DNA from: Nocardia donostiensis
Lineage (GTDB): Bacteria; Actinomycetota; Actinomycetes; Mycobacteriales; Mycobacteriaceae
Direction: 5' to 3'
NCBI RefSeq assembly: GCF_002081715.1
Contig: NZ_MUKP01000006.1
Coordinates: 124,001-188,000 of the forward strand
DNA length: 64,000 nt
A program made the position numbers and the translations under genes. The notes beneath the pieces were generated by a model that made no database searches, had not been told where the DNA came from, and worked only from the letters and a program-made list of their open reading frames with translations. This document shows positions 61,801-64,000 of the stretch, piece by piece (the first letter of the stretch is position 1; each line of letters starts with the position of its first letter).

Positions 61801-64000
61801 GTCGGCTTCGGCCAGCGGACGCAAACCCAGACGCGCAAACCGATCGACCGCCGCGGCGGCCAACTCGGCGGTCATGCCACTGTCCTGATTCCACGGCCCC
61901 CACGCCACGGAGACCGCGGGCATGCCTGCATGTGCCCGCCGGCGCGCCAAGGCGTCCAGTACCGAGTTCGCGGCCGCGTAATTGCCCTGGCCCGCGGATC
62001 CGAGCATCCCCGCGATCGACGAGAACATCACGAATGCGGCGAGGTCGGCGTCGGCGGTGAGCTCGTGCAGATGCAGGGCTCCGTCGACCTTCGGTGCGAG
62101 AACCCGATCGACCTGAGCTGGGGTGAGAGTGTCGATCGTGCCGTCGTCCAGGACACCGGCGGCGTGCACGACCCCGGTCAACGGGGGTCCGCCGGCGAGT
62201 GTGCCGAGCATGGCCCGTACCGCGTCGCGATCGGCGATATCGCAGGCCACCACCCTGGGCCGGGCACCGAGCCCGGTCAGTTCGGCGACAAGGTCGCCGA
62301 CGCCCTCGCCACGATCACCGCGCCGGGACACCAGCACCAGATCGCGGACACCATGGTTCGTGGCCAGGTGCCGCGCCACCAGCGCCCCCAGACCACTGGT
62401 GCCACCGGTGATCAGCACCGCGCCGGTACCGAAGGTGAGCGCCGTGGCTTCGCCGGTGCCGAGCCGGGCCAGCCGGGGCACCAGCAGGGAGCCGGCCCGC
62501 ACCGCCAGCTGCGACTCGCCGGTGTCGAGCACCGCCGAAACCAGATCACCGGTCACCTCGGCGGTATCGCTGTCCACGAGCACGATCCGGCCCGGGTTCT
62601 CCGACTGCGCGCTGCGCACCAAACCCCAGATCCCCGCAGCGGCCAGGTCCGGAGCCTCGCCGGGTAGCCCGGCCCCGTTGCGGGTCACGACGACCAGCCG
62701 GGACTCTTCTGCCACCTGTGCGGCCGGCTGATTCAGCCAGCCGCGTACGGTCGCCAGTGCCGTGTGCACTGCCCGGTGTATCGCATCGGTGGCCTCCGCG
62801 CCCGGTGATTCGGTCTGCGGGTCGGCGAACCACACCACGACGGTGGCGACGGAGCCGCTCGCCTCTGATGTCGCGGATTCGGCGGCCACGGACTGCGCCC
62901 AGGCGGTCATATCCGGCTGGGTGTCGTCGAAACCGGTCGCGCCCGGCCTGCCTACCGCGACGAGCCGTCGCTCACCCGCCGATCCGGGTTCCGGTGCATC
63001 CGCTGAAATCCAGCGGATGTCGTAGCGTGCGTCGCGGGCGGTGGAGACCGCGCTGGTCAACACTTCGCGGTCGACCGGCCGCACCAGCAGCGATTCGATC
63101 AGCGCCACCGGGTCACCGGTGCTGTCGCGGAGCTCGAGCCGGACGCTGCCGGAACCGTTGGCCTGGATCCGTGCCTGCACCGCCGCCGCACCCGGACGGT
63201 ACAACCGCACCCCGTTGAACGAGAAGGGCAGCGGCACCTGATCGGTCCGCACCTCGGCGGCCAGGACATCGCCTGCCGCGTGCAGCGCCGCGTCCAGCAG
63301 TGCCGGATGCAGACCGAAACCGGGAGCGTCCGCGCTGACCGCAGCCGGTAACAGCACATCGGCCAGCACATCGTCCTCGGCCCGGGCGGTGCGGCGCACA
63401 CCCTGAAACGCCGGCCCGTACTCGAACCCCTGGGTAAGCAATCGGTCGTAGAGCACCTCGGCCGCGGCCGCGTCGTCATCGGCCAGCGGGCCGTCGAACC
63501 GGCCGGTGGGCACTACGTCGACGGCCGCGCCGGGCGCGAAGACACCTCGGGCGTGCGTGGTCGCGCCGGCGCCCACGGTCGGGTCGTCCGCCGGCCGGGA
63601 GGCCACCAGGAACCGGCGTCGCCCGTCGGTGTCGGCCGCTTCCACGCTGATCTGGACATCGACCTCGCCGCGCTCGGTCAGCCGCAACGGCGCCTCGAGG
63701 ACCAGTTCGTCGAGTACCTCCATGCCCAGCCGGGCACCGGCCGCCAGCGCCAGCTCCACGAAACCCGTCCCGGGCAGCAGCACCGAACCGAAGACCACGT
63801 GATCGGCGATCCACGCCTGCGACGTCACCGAAAGCCGGCCGGTGAACAGCCACTCGTCCCGGCCTGCGAGTGCGACGGCCGCGCCCAGCATGGGGTGGTC
63901 GATAGCCATCAGACCCGCTCGGCGCACGTCACCCGATCCGTTGGTGGGCGCCAGCCAATACCGCTGCCGCTGGAAGGCGTAGGTCGGCAACGGAACCCGG
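55843..64000 (-). CDS. type I modular polyketide synthase, C-terminal part (5' end beyond window)
   Basis: About 2,718 residues are present; the gene enters from beyond the right edge, where [12 protein letters not shown] is the end of an AT linker. Module n: DH ([11 protein letters not shown] near 63800), KR ([10 protein letters not shown] near 62400; LDD and [10 protein letters not shown]-type), ACP (GFDSLG, Ser 61477-61479). Module n+1: KS (VDTACSSS, Cys 60787-60789), AT (GHSLGE, Ser 59434-59436; specificity motif HASH), DH ([11 protein letters not shown] near 58510; [10 protein letters not shown]), KR ([10 protein letters not shown] near 57130; LDD, B-type), ACP (Ser 56194-56196). No ER or thioesterase. 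A helical tail ([16 protein letters not shown] and [11 protein letters not shown]) looks like a C-terminal docking domain. Both modules should yield double bonds. The chain is probably passed to another protein. Confidence 0.93.
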   Translation of the reverse strand, partial: RVPLPTYAFQRQRYWLAPTNGSGDVRRAGLMAIDHPMLGAAVALAGRDEWLFTGRLSVTSQAWIADHVVFGSVLLPGTGFVELALAAGARLGMEVLDELVLEAPLRLTERGEVDVQISVEAADTDGRRRFLVASRPADDPTVGAGATTHARGVFAPGAAVDVVPTGRFDGPLADDDAAAAEVLYDRLLTQGFEYGPAFQGVRRTARAEDDVLADVLLPAAVSADAPGFGLHPALLDAALHAAGDVLAAEVRTDQVPLPFSFNGVRLYRPGAAAVQARIQANGSGSVRLELRDSTGDPVALIESLLVRPVDREVLTSAVSTARDARYDIRWISADAPEPGSAGERRLVAVGRPGATGFDDTQPDMTAWAQSVAAESATSEASGSVATVVVWFADPQTESPGAEATDAIHRAVHTALATVRGWLNQPAAQVAEESRLVVVTRNGAGLPGEAPDLAAAGIWGLVRSAQSENPGRIVLVDSDTAEVTGDLVSAVLDTGESQLAVRAGSLLVPRLARLGTGEATALTFGTGAVLITGGTSGLGALVARHLATNHGVRDLVLVSRRGDRGEGVGDLVAELTGLGARPRVVACDIADRDAVRAMLGTLAGGPPLTGVVHAAGVLDDGTIDTLTPAQVDRVLAPKVDGALHLHELTADADLAAFVMFSSIAGMLGSAGQGNYAAANSVLDALARRRAHAGMPAVSVAWGPWNQDSGMTAELAAAAVDRFARLGLRPLAEADGVALLDLAGGPAFLAAVDFDIPALSIQSRAGVLPDLLRTLAPTPPPRRVGGRGGDGADLARRLAAAPPDTHEEILVGFIRDQVAEVLGHPSGASIDPEKPFSDLGFDSLGAVEFRNRLSKATGLRLPSTLVFDYPTATATARSLRAQLAGGTTRARRTERRTKADEPIAIVGMACRYPGGVSSADELWDLVSSGTDAIGEFPADRGWDLDGLIHPDPDHPGTSYSGRGGFLDDVAGFDATFFDIAPREAVAMDPQQRLLLEVSWEALEHAGIDPASLRGSDSSVYTGVMYQDYEVLARHAGADAEGYVGTGGAGSVVSGRVAYTLGLEGPALTVDTACSSSLVALHLACRALRQGETSLALVGGATVMATPLPFVEFSRQRGLARDGRCKPFSAAADGVSWGEGAAVLVVERLSDARRLGHDVLAVVRGSAVNQDGASNGLTAPNGPSQERVITAALADAGLRPDDVDAVEAHGTGTALGDPIEAHALMAVYGQDRSREPLRVGSLKSNIGHTQAASGIGGVIKMVQALRHEMLPKSLHAEELSPHVDWSAGAVRVLTESEPWSAGDVVRRAGVSSFGISGTNAHVILEAAPQPSPEPATPADGEPVSAAEVVPLVVSAKSVPALRAQADRIRAWWTAHPEVDAATLGRSLLDTRTSFDRRGVVVGGDREGLLAGLAALASGAPSPAVVDGQVTSGTTAFLFTGGGAQRVGMGAELARAFPVFAAALEEVCAEFDRHLDGSLRTVMFTDPDGLLDRMDWMQPALFAFEVAMFRLLESFGVEPDVLAGHSLGELVAAYVAGVWSLADACVLVAARGRLMGSAPSGGAMLAAAVSEAEAAQYLDGNDARVSVGTVNGPRSVVFSGFADAVGQIQQRLTADGVQNTMLRISHASHSVVMEPILDEFRTVAQSLTYRAPSIPIVSNVSATRVTEEVCDPGYWVRHVRSCVRFAPGVDLLIESGVRRFVEVGPDAALTAMIEESLAERPEIAAASTVVASSRRSTDEIAGFVAALGRAHTAGIPVRLHQLFAGHPVERVTLPGYAFQHHRYWLSPGADPATGSLGHPLLTTGLPLAGRDEWLFTGRFSLRTHPWIADHAVFGSVLLPGTAFVELACSVGAHLHLDAVEELLLEAPLLLAAGDNIDVQVGVGQPDDEGRRAFTIYSRLHAGGDTAQESPWTPHARGVLATGDESAPSWNEQSWPPAGAQPSKEESIYDRLAEAGFDYGPAFQGVTALWTRGEHTFAEVSLDDAAVGSVTGFGAHPALLDACLHVAITGLLGDLPPGRLPLPFTFTGVRLWRPGAQAVRVRAVAVGDGQVGIDVADDSGAVVLTIDAVASRPVDAADLTVAGASRPAPVLDLRWVGSELPQPQASPDAREIASVGTVRIPGIDRHYSEPAELAGTERVPDLVVWSPEPDPLVDDDPNARAGRPRSAAERAGIVRAAVHAAWRTVRSWLAVDLPDDARLVVATRRATGVDGEPVDLAAAAAAGLVRSAQSEHPGRIILLDYDDELSLDLVHTVLAAGRTDLAVRGSRIFVPRVVQGAAAATAPVPGGVFGTGTVLITGGTTGLGAVLARHLVTVHGVEHLLLVSRRGAAAAGVADLVSELSGLGARVRVAACDVTDRAGMAAVLDSIDHTHPLTGVIHSAGVLDDGTIETLTTEQIDRVLAPKVDGALILDELTRGYDLRAFVVFSSLAAAMGSPGQGNYAAANSVLDALARVRRAEGLPAVSVAWGPWTPDIGMTGELDRSAVARLERMGIEVLGDGIGTTLFDAALLAGEPVVVGARFDRSTLAAQSRAGLLAEVLSGLVPARPRRASGGSAGDGLARRLAAATDDERDELVLEFVREQAAAVLGYPSAAAIEPDTPFKNLGFDSLGGVELRNRLSEASGMKLPATLVFDHPTAAAVAKLLRQRWEETAVTSAVDEQLAALRSMLTTIGSAQDKQRLAARIRAMLDEATSEPEPAAAPAHTVVADASADELFALLDRELRE

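Noticed and set aside
55843..64000. Near-identical DH/KR/ACP stretches considered as a repeat or CRISPR-like array
   Set aside because: These are homologous PKS domains in successive modules, not short spaced repeats. No CRISPR array was seen in the window.

Overview
This 64 kb window is GC-rich, with strongly G/C-biased third codon positions, GTG and TTG starts, short actinobacterial operons with 4-base stop/start overlaps, and families typical of mycolic-acid actinomycetes: a type I PKS, a P450, Stealth-type phosphotransferase, ABATE/CGNR and TetR regulators, acyl-CoA catabolism and an Rv0805-like phosphodiesterase. A Nocardia-like organism is the best inference; no rRNA or tRNA is present to prove it.

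Layout. 0-11 kb is a patchwork of accessory genes: a DUF5710-like orphan, an APH-type phosphotransferase, an SDR, an ABATE regulator divergent from a carboxymuconolactone-decarboxylase/phosphotriesterase pair with twin operators, a decayed integrase N-terminus, a small P-loop kinase, an ArsR-type regulator with a DHA2 exporter, and a prolyl aminopeptidase. 11-28 kb is the most notable block, a catabolic cluster. It holds a flavin amine oxidase and membrane protein; an operon of CoA ligase, enoyl-CoA hydratase, Zn alcohol dehydrogenase and aldehyde dehydrogenase, followed by Baeyer-Villiger-type monooxygenase (BVMO), 3-aminobutyryl-CoA ammonia-lyase-like protein, DAO-type oxidase and nitronate monooxygenase; a TetR regulator; a second operon of SCP2-like protein, glutamine-synthetase-like ligase and class I glutamine amidotransferase; and an HSL-type hydrolase. 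A 23-bp GTC(A/G)-N15-TGAC element recurs at four of its promoter regions, so I infer one TetR regulon. The functions fit gamma-glutamylation of an amine, oxidation, ketone-to-ester conversion, hydrolysis, oxidation to an acid, CoA activation and release of ammonia from a beta-aminoacyl-CoA. The substrate is unknown. The block ends in a decayed second BVMO and an integrase C-terminal remnant.

29-45 kb holds a Stealth phosphotransferase, a metallophosphoesterase, a P450 that lacks the ExxR arginine and the PERF region, a VOC protein, an OYE gene whose 5' end is replaced by a TnpB fragment, a PVA-dehydrogenase-like quinoprotein, an acyl-CoA dehydrogenase/TetR pair with a perfect 25-bp palindrome, a membrane-anchored Ser/Thr kinase with DFN in place of DFG, a 19-codon methionine-rich micro-ORF bracketed by inverted repeats, and a methyltransferase. 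45-52 kb is a phosphonate (2-aminoethylphosphonate-type) operon: a divergent GntR/UTRA regulator with two GGTC-type operators, FAD oxidoreductase, phosphonatase-like HAD hydrolase and an ABC importer. 52-56 kb has a DoxX protein, a DHFR-fold reductase and a 2,4-dienoyl-CoA-reductase-like flavoenzyme.

56-64 kb is the C-terminal part of a giant type I PKS on the minus strand, entering from beyond the right edge: DH-KR-ACP of one module, then KS-AT-DH-KR-ACP and a C-terminal docking-like tail with no thioesterase.
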